IMG/VR virus record: IMGVR_UViG_3300047474_001057
Location: 1-23,838 of that record
Strand: one strand, 5' to 3'
Source of the DNA: a virus
DNA length: 23,838 bases
The notes beneath the pieces were generated by a model. That model had not been told where the DNA came from. It saw only the letters and a program-made list of their open reading frames with translations, and ran no database searches. Each line of letters starts with the position of its first letter. Positions within the stretch are counted from its first letter, which is position 1. Both the position numbers and the translations under genes were made by a program. This document shows positions 7,247-13,103 of this stretch, in pieces.

Positions 7247-7699
7247 CTACTCTTGCAAGAATTCTTTCTTTGTTGATGCCCCAGCAGACCCTATTTCGAT
7301 CTTCCTAGGACGCTTCTCTTTAGGGAGTTCAACTCTAGCATACACTACAAGTATTCCATCCTTCAGATCAGCACCGTCTATTACGACAAATTCAGAGAGT
7401 CGGAAGGACTTCTCAAATTTGCGGGACGATATACCTTTATACGCAAATTCACGTTCGTCCGTCGGCATTTCACCTTTGACTTTCAATATTCCATCCTTAA
7501 CCTCGACTGAAATGTCTTCTTGTTTGAAGCCGGCCAAAGCCATTTCGATTAAAAATTTCTCTTCATCGATCTTCACAACATTGTGTGGGGGATAGTTATC
7601 GTTAGTACGACCATTAGAATGAATTCTTTCCAATTCATCCAATAAAGGCTCAAAGCCTACGAATAAAGAACGTGGTACGTTCATAGTATTTCTTACCAT
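7247..7699 (-). CDS. hsp20: Hsp20-family small heat shock protein
   Basis: ATP-independent holdase chaperone of the alpha-crystallin family, 150 aa. The alpha-crystallin domain spans about residues 38-138: YPPHNVVKIDEEKFLIEMALAG at the start, KVKGEMP, then RKFEKSFRLSEFV and DGILVVYARVELP. The C-terminal IEI anchor motif (RKIEIG), used in oligomer assembly, is present. AGGAGG stands just before the ATG. Hsp20 genes are common in marine T4-like phages and are presumed to aid capsid or tail protein folding; that is family knowledge. The late octamer at 7765-7772 upstream suggests late expression, consistent with an assembly role. The gene is less AT-rich than its neighbours. Confidence 0.93.
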   Translation of the reverse strand: MVRNTMNVPRSLFVGFEPLLDELERIHSNGRTNDNYPPHNVVKIDEEKFLIEMALAGFKQEDISVEVKDGILKVKGEMPTDEREFAYKGISSRKFEKSFRLSEFVVIDGADLKDGILVVYARVELPKEKRPRKIEIGSAGASTKKEFLQE

Positions 7700-7764
7700 T
7701 TTTATTTCCTCCTATTAAATAGCAAGGTGAGCGAGATCCGGTCCAATACCGCAATCTTCAGTTA

Positions 7765-7772
7765 TATTTATA
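7765..7772 (-). promoter_or_regulatory. Late-type promoter (TATAAATA) for Hsp20
   Basis: An exact match on the minus strand to the T4 late -10 octamer, recognised by gp55. The predicted start near 7759 leaves a 60-nt leader before the Hsp20 ATG. The flanking 12-mer TATAAATATAAC recurs at 8502-8513. Confidence 0.7.
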
Positions 7773-7815
7773 CAACTTATTACTTCAACTATGTTACATT
7801 TGTGTTACAAAGTTA

Positions 7816-7823
7816 TATAAATA
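7816..7823 (+). promoter_or_regulatory. Plus-strand late-type octamer TATAAATA
   Basis: Exact late octamer on the plus strand, divergent from the Hsp20 late promoter 44 bp away. With the T4 spacing (octamer at -13 to -6) transcription would start at 7829, the A of an ATG that opens a 30-codon frame, and would run antisense into the 3' end of regA. Chance occurrence in AT-rich DNA is possible. Confidence 0.4.
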
Positions 7824-7828
7824 CTATT

Positions 7829-7921
7829 ATGCAATATTTAAAATTAAAATTAAAAAAATTACACAAATTAATGAAAGCAGGACGAATTAATAAAGTTTGC
7901 AACTTAATGCTAACTGATTAA
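7829..7921 (+). CDS. Possible 30-aa basic peptide on the plus strand
   Basis: A short plus-strand frame of 30 codons beginning MQYLKLKLKKLHKLMKAG, strongly basic and potentially amphipathic helical (Leu and Lys alternate). Its ATG coincides with the predicted +1 of the plus-strand late octamer, so it would be leaderless; no ribosome binding site is present. Its TAA overlaps the regA stop codon in convergent orientation. The frame is open upstream to 7727 but that part crosses the Hsp20 promoter. It is the only plausible plus-strand gene in the window. It may equally be a non-coding antisense RNA or nothing at all. Confidence 0.25.
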   Translation: MQYLKLKLKKLHKLMKAGRINKVCNLMLTD

Positions 7922-8301
7922 TCTTTCGTACTGTTTCCTATATTATATTTAGGACATAGTTCCCATTGTGACTTATCTTTAAAAGGTATTACCTTTATTT
8001 GTCTTAGCGGAGCTACGTCTTTGGCCGCTTCTGGACTCATTATAGATATTAGTCCCCAATCAGCAAGTAATACTGCAATAGTATTACGTCTTTGAACGTC
8101 GTTTTCTAGTAGATTACTAGGTTTTCCGTCCAATAAAAATAATTCTTTAAAATGCACAATAAAGTATCTACCTTGTTTGTGCAATATATGACATGATTGG
8201 AATAACTTATTATCTCTTCTAGAAGCAACACCAATTCTAGTTAGTGTTTCTCTTACTTTGAGAAAGTCATCCGGTTCGTTGAGCGTAATTTCCAGCATCA
8301 T
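7918..8301 (-). CDS. regA: RegA translational repressor
   Basis: Sequence-specific RNA-binding protein that represses translation of early phage mRNAs at their start sites. Similarity to T4 RegA (122 aa) covers the whole protein: LEITLNEPDDFLKVRETLTR at the N-terminus, then QSCHILHKQGRYFIVHFKE, LLADWGLI and the C-terminal WELCPKYNIGN. The start was set at the ATG pair at 8296-8301 because T4 RegA begins M-I-E-I-T-L; the frame is open to a GTG at 8340 with AAAGGA upstream, which would add 13 residues. The gene follows 62 directly, as in T4. Its 3' end meets the plus-strand small frame, with stop codons overlapping. Confidence 0.92.
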   Translation of the reverse strand: MMLEITLNEPDDFLKVRETLTRIGVASRRDNKLFQSCHILHKQGRYFIVHFKELFLLDGKPSNLLENDVQRRNTIAVLLADWGLISIMSPEAAKDVAPLRQIKVIPFKDKSQWELCPKYNIGNSTKD

Positions 8302-8314
8302 ATCTGGCTGCCAA

Positions 8315-8704
8315 TTACTTATTTGCTTTTGTTCTTCCACCTTTATAAATCCTTTGTTTCAAATCTTCAATCTGATTAATACTTAATAATGATAAAACAG
8401 ATTTAGCTTTTTCATTGCTATACCCATAATATTCTTTTATAACATTAAGATTTTCATCATCTGTGGCTTTAAACCACTTCGAAAATCTTTTCTTCTTTCT
8501 AGTTATATTTATAAGAAAATCAAATTGAAGGCGGCCATCTAAGTGATGTGCCCTATTCATTTCATTGGCATATAGAACAGTATCTGCAAAATAAGATAAT
8601 CCACGATTAACCATAAAAGCATTATAATCTTTTTCAGATATATCATCAACCATGATATCTTTCTTGGTTGAATTAATTGCATTTAAATAGTCAAACGGAT
8701 TCAT
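8315..8704 (-). CDS. 62: Clamp loader small subunit (T4 gp62-like)
   Basis: Small subunit of the sliding-clamp loader, which with gp44 opens gp45 and loads it on primer-template DNA. At 129 aa it is shorter than T4 gp62 (187). It has the phage-type pattern NPFDYLNAIN, then KDYNAFMVNRGLSYF, then LDGRLQFDFLINITRKKKRFSKWFK. The position between gp44 and RegA supports the call. Of the candidate starts, MNPFDYLN at 8704 fits the family best and follows GGAG closely; ATG at 8713 and further upstream are alternatives. A TATAAATA octamer at 8506-8513 lies inside the gene. The gene overlaps the upstream 76-aa gene by 14 bp. Confidence 0.85.
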   Translation of the reverse strand: MNPFDYLNAINSTKKDIMVDDISEKDYNAFMVNRGLSYFADTVLYANEMNRAHHLDGRLQFDFLINITRKKKRFSKWFKATDDENLNVIKEYYGYSNEKAKSVLSLLSINQIEDLKQRIYKGGRTKANK

Positions 8705-8921
8705 CTTCTCCATACCTTCCACGTGTTTCATTACCATCAAAGTTTAGTTCAGTCATTGACTTTTGTTTCATCTTTTGATCAAAATGCTCGTCAACTTCAT
8801 TCCTATACTTACTTTTATATTTATTCAATTCTTCTGTAAGGACTCCAATTCGCGTATATGCTGCTTGTAATTGTCCTTGCAATTCTTTTACTGTGCTTTC
8901 TAAAATGTTTTTATCATTCAT
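8691..8921 (-). CDS. Small coiled-coil protein, unknown function
   Basis: A 76-aa hydrophilic protein. Residues about 3-37 have a heptad-like pattern (ILESTVKELQGQLQAAYTRI onward) consistent with a coiled coil; the rest is charged, with GNETRGRYGEDES at the end. AAGGAG precedes the ATG, which overlaps the upstream stop as TAATG. It lies between gp44 and gp62, within the clamp-loader operon, so it is expressed with the replisome. I do not recognise a family, and a replisome-associated role is suggested by position only. Confidence 0.72.
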   Translation of the reverse strand: MNDKNILESTVKELQGQLQAAYTRIGVLTEELNKYKSKYRNEVDEHFDQKMKQKSMTELNFDGNETRGRYGEDESV

Positions 8922-9139
8922 TATAGTTCTCCTTTATGTACACAATCTTCAAACGTACTAAATAGTCTTTGAAATCTTAGTTCAGCTATGTGTTTAAGAC
9001 CAAGGAGTTGATTTTGTAAGTTGTCACAATCCTTTGCACTTAATTTTAATTTATCAGTATTATGATATATCAAATCTATATCTTCTACGGTATTCCAAGC
9101 ACTCATTATGTCTTGTTCTAAATCAAATCTGTTTCTCAT
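8921..9139 (-). CDS. Small helical protein in clamp-loader operon, unknown function
   Basis: A 72-aa protein, probably all helical, starting MRNRFDLEQDIMSAWNTVED and continuing with CDNLQNQLLGLKHIAELRF. Similar short proteins occur near clamp-loader genes in marine T4-like phages, but I know of no assigned function. The ATG overlaps the gp44 stop as ATGA and the stop overlaps the next ATG as TAATG, so it is fully embedded in the operon. CAGGAG stands 10 nt upstream of the ATG. Confidence 0.75.
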   Translation of the reverse strand: MRNRFDLEQDIMSAWNTVEDIDLIYHNTDKLKLSAKDCDNLQNQLLGLKHIAELRFQRLFSTFEDCVHKGEL

Positions 9140-10071
9140 TTAAATTTTACTCCTGCCATAACCTCAGTTAGACATGCCACTGTGTTGAGTTCATGATCAG
9201 CTACAAACGCGTTTTTATACTGGTAATCAGCTAGTATAAGAACAAGCTGTGGTATAGAAGCAGAATCAACATGATCATTCATATTATCATAGATCTTACG
9301 ATAAAGCGCAGCAGGTTCACTATCCATATTTTCAGCAACCCACTTACGAACCTGTTTAAAGTTCTTTTCTTTAAGGAACGAAATTAAACCATTGAATGAT
9401 ATATCAGATAATTGAACCAATATACCTGAATCAATAGTACCACTTACAGAATATCTTTGCAATTCATTAAGAACTTTACGCCAATCAGGCATATGTTTCA
9501 TAATCAATTCAGCAAGAATTTGTTTCTCATATTGTACATTGTTCACTTTAAGAATCATTTCGCAACGTTCTAGAAATGCCATTGCTAGTGGAGCTGCATT
9601 TTTCTTTGAAACATTAAATTCAATTGTTGTACAACGTGAATGAAGTGGTTCAATAATTCGATTTTTAAAATTACATGTTAGGATAAACCTACAATTAGAA
9701 CTAAACTCTTCAATAAATCCACGAAGAGCTGGTTGTGTTGATTGAGGATTTAAATAATCAGCCTCATCCAATATAACTACTTTGTATCCACCTTGTAATG
9801 AAACAGTAGATGCAAAGTGTTTAATCTTATTACGAAGAGTATCAATACCAGATTCTTCTGATCCATTAATCAATAAGTAATCAAGATCTAGTTCATTACA
9901 AAGAGCTTTTGCGGCAGTGGTTTTACCGGTTCCTGCAGTGCCCGTTAAGAGCATGTTTTGCAGTTCCCCATGTTTTAATACCTTCTTAAAATTAGATTTT
10001 AAGTCATCAGGCAAGACGCATTCGTCAATTGTTTTTGGCCGATATTTTTCAACCCATAAAAATTCATTCAT
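9136..10071 (-). CDS. 44: Clamp loader large subunit, AAA+ ATPase (T4 gp44-like)
   Basis: ATPase subunit of the clamp loader. From the ATG at 10069-10071 (311 aa; T4 gp44 is 319), the N-terminal WVEKYRPKTIDE is the RFC-type box II. Walker A GTAGTGKT is at about 44-51, Walker B with DEAD at about 102-105, and the SRC arginine-finger motif (LHSRCTTIEF) at about 145. The ATG has GGAAG just upstream and overlaps the stop of the WYL_2-like gene as ATGA; an in-frame TTG at 10083 is disfavoured. It works with gp62 and gp45 encoded on either side. Confidence 0.97.
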   Translation of the reverse strand: MNEFLWVEKYRPKTIDECVLPDDLKSNFKKVLKHGELQNMLLTGTAGTGKTTAAKALCNELDLDYLLINGSEESGIDTLRNKIKHFASTVSLQGGYKVVILDEADYLNPQSTQPALRGFIEEFSSNCRFILTCNFKNRIIEPLHSRCTTIEFNVSKKNAAPLAMAFLERCEMILKVNNVQYEKQILAELIMKHMPDWRKVLNELQRYSVSGTIDSGILVQLSDISFNGLISFLKEKNFKQVRKWVAENMDSEPAALYRKIYDNMNDHVDSASIPQLVLILADYQYKNAFVADHELNTVACLTEVMAGVKFK

Positions 10072-10325
10072 AGTACTTCCCAACCCTCAACAGTATCTAA
10101 TCGAAAAGCACGCCAAGCATTCTTATCTAATGACCAAACAGGAAATGCTTCCATATTTTGTGGTTCATAGTTAATAGTTGTTTTTACTTGATTTGCTTCC
10201 AGGACTGCTGGATTGAGAGTGCAGGGCATAACTCTAAGTTCCCCTGTATCTATTTTTCGAAAAGTAACAGTTACTGTACCTTTCTTAAGAGCTTCCAATA
10301 AAGCTTTTTGTTCAGTTGTATTCAT
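10068..10325 (-). CDS. WYL_2-like (DUF2693) Sm/SH3-fold small protein
   Basis: An 85-aa protein. ALLEALKKGTVTVTFRKIDTGELRVMPCTLNP, then FPVWSLDKNAWRAFRLDTVEGW, matches the pattern I recall for the phage WYL_2 family (formerly DUF2693): an N-terminal helix, a small beta-barrel of Sm/SH3 type and a WR-F-R motif. Function is unknown; nucleic-acid or ligand sensing is proposed for related WYL domains. It directly precedes gp44 (ATGA overlap) and follows the terminator of the acidic late gene. That terminator lies only 17 bp upstream of its ATG, so transcription of 44 and 62 from the gp45 side must pass or bypass it. Confidence 0.7.
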   Translation of the reverse strand: MNTTEQKALLEALKKGTVTVTFRKIDTGELRVMPCTLNPAVLEANQVKTTINYEPQNMEAFPVWSLDKNAWRAFRLDTVEGWEVL

Positions 10326-10341
10326 AATATAATCCTATAAT

Positions 10342-10371
10342 AAAAAAAGAGAGGGAGCCGAAGCTCCCTCT
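10342..10371 (-). terminator. Rho-independent terminator after the acidic 82-aa gene
   Basis: Minus strand: perfect 8-bp stem GAGGGAGC/GCTCCCTC with a TTCG tetraloop, followed by TC and a run of seven T. It starts 7 bp after the TAA at 10378 and lies inside the 45-to-44 operon, so early read-through may need antitermination or leakiness. Confidence 0.95.
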
Positions 10372-10377
10372 TCAGAG

Positions 10378-10626
10378 TTAAGCTTCTTCAGCTTCTACTT
10401 CCTCGACAACTGGAACGTCGCCTTCAGGAGCTTCACCTTCTTTTGGTTGGTTAGCTTCTAGGAATTTAACTACTCTTGATCTAAGACCACCAACTGCTTC
10501 CAGTTCTGGACCTTTAAATGCGCCTCTTTCAGAACACAAATCGATGATTTGCACTGTTGTTGCGATATCCCCAAGAGTTAGTTGAGGTGCTGCTTCTTCA
10601 GCAGCTGCGTTTACTTCTTCAGTCAT
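10378..10626 (-). CDS. Acidic late protein, 82 aa, unknown function
   Basis: An acidic protein with a defined middle (QLTLGDIATTVQIIDLCSER, then GAFKGPELEAVGGLRSRVVKFLEA), probably two or three helices, and a disordered Glu/Pro/Val-rich tail. AAAGGAG precedes the ATG at 10624-10626; an earlier ATG at 10644 lacks a site. It is a transcription unit of its own: late octamer at 10729-10736, a 97-nt leader with two hairpins, and a perfect terminator. That architecture and the higher GC content suggest abundant late expression, as for a structural or DNA-packaging-related protein. I recall similar proteins in marine T4-like phages only as hypothetical. Confidence 0.8.
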   Translation of the reverse strand: MTEEVNAAAEEAAPQLTLGDIATTVQIIDLCSERGAFKGPELEAVGGLRSRVVKFLEANQPKEGEAPEGDVPVVEEVEAEEA

Positions 10627-10658
10627 TTTATTTCTCCTTTGCAAAGTAGACTAATTAA

Positions 10659-10709
10659 GGAAGACCGGTAATCCGCACCTTCCACTTTATCCTCATAATA
10701 ATTTATGAG
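10659..10709 (-). other. Structured 5' leader of the acidic late gene
   Basis: The leader between the late octamer and the ATG contains a perfect 7-bp hairpin (CTCATAA/TTATGAG, 4-nt loop, 10692-10709) and a second imperfect one closed by GGAAG/CTTCC (10659-10683). Such hairpins near the 5' end can stabilise mRNA; this is inference. Confidence 0.45.
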
Positions 10710-10728
10710 AAATTCTTTTATGTACTTA

Positions 10729-10736
10729 TATTTATA
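10729..10736 (-). promoter_or_regulatory. Late-type promoter (TATAAATA) for the acidic gene
   Basis: Exact T4-type late octamer on the minus strand, overlapping the end of gene 45 (stop at 10732). The predicted start is near 10723, 97 nt before the ATG at 10626. It is the first element of a self-contained promoter-gene-terminator unit. Confidence 0.75.
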
Positions 10737-11424
10737 CATTAAACTCACTTGTTTTTTCCAAAGCAATAAAATAATTTACTGGATTTGCGCGTGAAACGTT
10801 AGTCCAATTACTTATAAGCTTTGAAGAAATACTAACAAAATAATCACCTGGTAGTAATTTTAGGTTTGCAATATTAAGTACAAATTTGAATTGATTCTTA
10901 CATTCATTATCGCCATCTAATTCCATAGAAAACGTATTGGCTGTAGAATCCCTTTCATCCAAAACAGTAGCAGTTACAGAACCATTATCACCGGTAAGTA
11001 CCAATTCATTATGGCCAAGAACAGCTGCAGCTTTACGGATTTTATCTAATACAGATTCAGTAAGAGAAATACCAAACTCACATTCAGGCATATTAATGTC
11101 TTTTTGTGGAGTTGTTAGAATTTCTGGTTCTGAAAAATAGTATTTGATTTTAGATCTCGCATCGCCAGTATTACTAATCGTAGTAAACTTATCATCAAAG
11201 CTTAATTCAGCTGGGGATACTAGATTCATAACCGACAAGAATTCATTTAAGTCATAGACTCCAAACTCTTGTGGAAAGTCTTCCACTATTTCTGCTGAAG
11301 CCATAATGTTTTTTGCTTCTGAGATCGTTTTAAGTTTTTGCCCAGGACTAATCACAATATTTGGATTAATCGAGGCAAAGTTTTTTAACACTTCAAGTGT
11401 TTCATCAGATATATTCATCATCAT
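10732..11424 (-). CDS. 45: Sliding clamp / late transcription activator (T4 gp45-like)
   Basis: DNA polymerase processivity clamp, 230 aa (T4 gp45 is 228). It matches gp45 in ETLEVLKNFASINPNIVIS at the N-terminus, GVYDLNEFLSVMNLV, GDARSKIKYYFSEPE, and the C-terminal FKFVLNIANLKLLPGDYFVSI and NYFIALE strands. It is a trimeric ring loaded by gp44/62. In T4 the DNA-tracking clamp also activates late promoters together with gp55 and gp33; gp55 is in this window and gp33 is not seen. GAGG stands before three tandem ATGs, the first overlapping the upstream stop as ATGA. Confidence 0.95.
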   Translation of the reverse strand: MMMNISDETLEVLKNFASINPNIVISPGQKLKTISEAKNIMASAEIVEDFPQEFGVYDLNEFLSVMNLVSPAELSFDDKFTTISNTGDARSKIKYYFSEPEILTTPQKDINMPECEFGISLTESVLDKIRKAAAVLGHNELVLTGDNGSVTATVLDERDSTANTFSMELDGDNECKNQFKFVLNIANLKLLPGDYFVSISSKLISNWTNVSRANPVNYFIALEKTSEFNV

Positions 11425-11711
11425 TCTTCCTCAAGATTTGCCTCGCGATCATCATGAACGCTTAACATAATTATAGTATAATGGAGTACTTTCATCAAAT
11501 CTGCTCGATTGTATCCATTCTTTTTTCCGTATCTTTGCGCATACTTAAGTATGTTTCCAATACAAAAACCTTCACCATGTCCACAATCAACAATAAACTC
11601 AGTAGACTGAAATTTATTTTTTGAATAGTGACCATCGTATGTTTTAGTTATATAGTCAAGGAGCTGCTCGCACAACTCCTTTTCATTAAATTTGTAATTA
11701 ATCTGATTCAT
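11421..11711 (-). CDS. DUF3310-like small protein
   Basis: A 96-aa protein whose central motif GFCIGNILKYAQRYGKKNGYNRADLMKVLHY matches the pattern of the phage DUF3310 family (F-C-x-G-N-x-x-K-Y-x-x-R-x-G-x-K, then a D-L-x-K-A-type helix). Family function is unknown, though it is common beside phage nucleotide-metabolism and replication genes. The ATG at 11709-11711 has AAAGGAG ahead of it and overlaps the end of the MoxR ATPase gene by 14 bp; an in-frame upstream start at 11744 lacks a site. Its TGA overlaps the ATG of gene 45. Confidence 0.75.
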   Translation of the reverse strand: MNQINYKFNEKELCEQLLDYITKTYDGHYSKNKFQSTEFIVDCGHGEGFCIGNILKYAQRYGKKNGYNRADLMKVLHYTIIMLSVHDDREANLEEE

Positions 11712-12855
11712 CAAACTCCTTTGGACCAAAGTCCTCATCATCATTAAATTGTACTCCAGAATCTACTTTAGTGTATAGATCCAAGAACGCTTCTTTCGTA
11801 TCATCATCAAACCTAGCAATACATAAGTTAATTGCTTTCATTCTATCATTAAAGATAGAGTAAGTTTGTACAATGTGACACAACCTTCTAGTTGAAATTA
11901 CTTCATCAACACCATCATCAAAGAAAGTCTTTCTGATAATGTCAGCCCAGTTAATTAGGTTGTCGGTAAATTCCAAAACATCACTATCAAGATCCATTCC
12001 AAACTTTTCGAAATGCTTAGTAACAATCTTTTTCTCAATTGACTGAGAAGGATAGTTTTGATCAATTGAAATAGTAAACCTTTCAAGGAAAGCTTCATCA
12101 ATAATCGAAGCAGCAGTAAACCTACCATCTTCTGAACCTTTACCTTTAGTATTTGCAGTAGCAATAATGTTGAATCCTGGAGCAGGTTCTACAACTTCAC
12201 CAGTCTTTTTAACTAGAACTGGCTTACCTTCAAGGATTCCTTGGAGACACATAATTTTATTTGTAGCTCTATCAACTTCGTCTAGAAGAAGAATAGCTCC
12301 ATTTTCCATAGCTTTTAAAACAGGACCTTTGGAGAATACTGTCTCTCCATTTACTAGCCTGAAGCCACCAATTAAATCATCCTCATCAGTTTCAGGATTA
12401 ATTTGAACTCTTATGAATTCTCTACCAAGCTTTGCACAAGCCTGTTCAACCATAAAAGTCTTACCATTTCCAGATAGACCTGAAATGTAGATAGGGTAGA
12501 ACATTTCTGACTGAACTACTTTTTTCAAATCAGCAAATGGTCCCCATGGAACAAATGTAGGATCGACTTTTGCATAATGCTTTTCACTATTTACAACAGA
12601 TTGTGGTGCCATAGCTACTACATTGTTTAAAGGTTGATTGACTACAGTTTCCACTGGTTGAATCATTTGAGATAAATCATATGTACCTCTTTTGATTTTT
12701 GTGGCTGTATTAAAGATTGGATTCCAGTCTTTGCCGGAATATCCAAGTGATTGGGCAGCATCTTTAACTTCTGCTGTCCTGAATTCCGTTTTATTTGGAA
12801 ACCTTGTGGCTAATTCCTCAAGGATTTTTTGACTTGATATTTTCAATTCATTCAT
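11698..12855 (-). CDS. cobS: MoxR-type AAA+ ATPase (phage CobS-like)
   Basis: AAA+ ATPase of the MoxR/CobS type, 385 aa. The N-terminal 60 residues look like a helical DNA-binding or adaptor domain (TRFPNKTEFRTAEVKDAAQS). Walker A GLSGNGKT is at residues 126-133, then INPETDEDDLIGGF, Walker B ILLLDEVD at 188-195, sensor-1 IIATANT and an arginine-bearing LERFTISI region. Marine T4-like phages carry this gene under the name cobS, but cobaltochelatase needs CobN, which is absent here. Pairing with the VWA/peptidase protein upstream fits a MoxR-VWA remodelling couple. AAGGAG precedes the ATG, and early-type promoter d lies 43 bp upstream. The acidic C-terminus ends EFDESD. Confidence 0.9.
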   Translation of the reverse strand: MNELKISSQKILEELATRFPNKTEFRTAEVKDAAQSLGYSGKDWNPIFNTATKIKRGTYDLSQMIQPVETVVNQPLNNVVAMAPQSVVNSEKHYAKVDPTFVPWGPFADLKKVVQSEMFYPIYISGLSGNGKTFMVEQACAKLGREFIRVQINPETDEDDLIGGFRLVNGETVFSKGPVLKAMENGAILLLDEVDRATNKIMCLQGILEGKPVLVKKTGEVVEPAPGFNIIATANTKGKGSEDGRFTAASIIDEAFLERFTISIDQNYPSQSIEKKIVTKHFEKFGMDLDSDVLEFTDNLINWADIIRKTFFDDGVDEVISTRRLCHIVQTYSIFNDRMKAINLCIARFDDDTKEAFLDLYTKVDSGVQFNDDEDFGPKEFDESD

Positions 12856-12878
12856 AATATAGACTCCTTATCTAATTC

Positions 12879-12953
12879 AATTATTTAATATATGTATATT
12901 CTATCACAGTTTTCAGTAAATGTAAAGGCTTTTTTTCATTTTTTTTCATTTAT
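12879..12953 (-). repeat. Promoter cassette copy 1 (near-duplicate of 15369-15441)
   Basis: About 74 bp that match 15369-15441 almost base for base: a shared AATTATTTAATA leader, the extended -10 region, the -35 TTTACA and an upstream array of A-tracts spaced 10 bp apart. Differences are a 2-bp insertion in the leader and a few changes in the spacer. Both cassettes precede genes of the MoxR-VWA pair. Confidence 0.8.
12898..12926 (-). promoter_or_regulatory. Early-type promoter d (MoxR ATPase and downstream replication operon)
   Basis: Minus strand: -35 TTTACA (12921-12926), 17-bp spacer, -10 TAGAAT (12898-12903) in TGTGATAGAAT. Phased A-tracts lie immediately upstream. No other early-type promoter is seen between here and regA, so it may serve DUF3310, 45, 44, 62 and regA as well. 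Confidence 0.83.
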
Positions 12954-12970
12954 TTGCACTTTTTTGTACC

Positions 12971-12997
12971 ATAAAGTGTTATATGTATACACTTTAT
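12971..12997. repeat. Inverted repeat, 9-bp arms
   Basis: ATAAAGTGT and ACACTTTAT separated by 9 bp; the inner bases partly extend the symmetry. No T-run follows on either strand, so it is not a standard terminator. It lies 45 bp upstream of promoter d, where an operator could sit. Confidence 0.6.
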
Positions 12998-13001
12998 TGC
13001 A

Positions 13002-13026
13002 CCTTTAATTAAAGGCTACCTTTAAT
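13002..13026. repeat. Palindromic CCTTTAAT repeats
   Basis: CCTTTAATTAAAGG at 13002-13015 is a perfect 14-bp palindrome, and a second CCTTTAAT at 13019-13026 makes an 8-bp hairpin with ATTAAAGG (13008-13015) around CTA. The two folds are mutually exclusive. Confidence 0.6.
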
Positions 13027-13103
13027 AATATACATGGTGCGTCAGCGTCACTTTCCACAGCGAAGCAAGGGGTTAACCTTGCCATATTCACGCTGTGTAC
13101 CAT
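13005..13103 (-). CDS. Possible 32-aa peptide coupled to the VWA/peptidase gene
   Basis: A 32-codon frame starting MVHSVNMARLTPCFAVESDA whose ATG overlaps the stop codon of the VWA/peptidase gene as TAATG, the arrangement used for translational coupling elsewhere in this window. GGAG stands 10 nt upstream. However, the same bases form nested hairpins (13034-13103) and the product resembles no family I know, so the segment may be a structured RNA rather than a gene. Confidence 0.3.
   Translation of the reverse strand: MVHSVNMARLTPCFAVESDADAPCILLKVAFN
13034..13103 (-). ncRNA. Candidate structured RNA element downstream of the VWA/peptidase gene
   Basis: Nested complementary arms: ATGGT/ACCAT (13034-13038 with 13099-13103), CACAGCG/CGCTGTG (13056-13062 with 13091-13097) and GCAAGG/CCTTGC (13065-13070 with 13077-13082, loop GGTTAA). 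GC content is higher than in the surroundings. There is no T-run, so this is not a simple terminator; an mRNA 3'-end stabiliser, processing site or small RNA is possible. Confidence 0.4.

Noticed and set aside
7727-7828. Upstream extension of the plus-strand 30-codon frame
   Set aside because: It crosses the Hsp20 late promoter and lacks a ribosome binding site; only the part after the plus-strand octamer is considered.
8506-8513. TATAAATA octamer on the minus strand inside gene 62
   Set aside because: It could give late regA transcription, but it lies within coding sequence of AT-rich DNA, with no terminator or gene boundary to support it.
12930-12960. T-rich tract as a terminator
   Set aside because: No hairpin precedes the T-run on the plus strand, and on the minus strand it is an A-tract upstream of a promoter.
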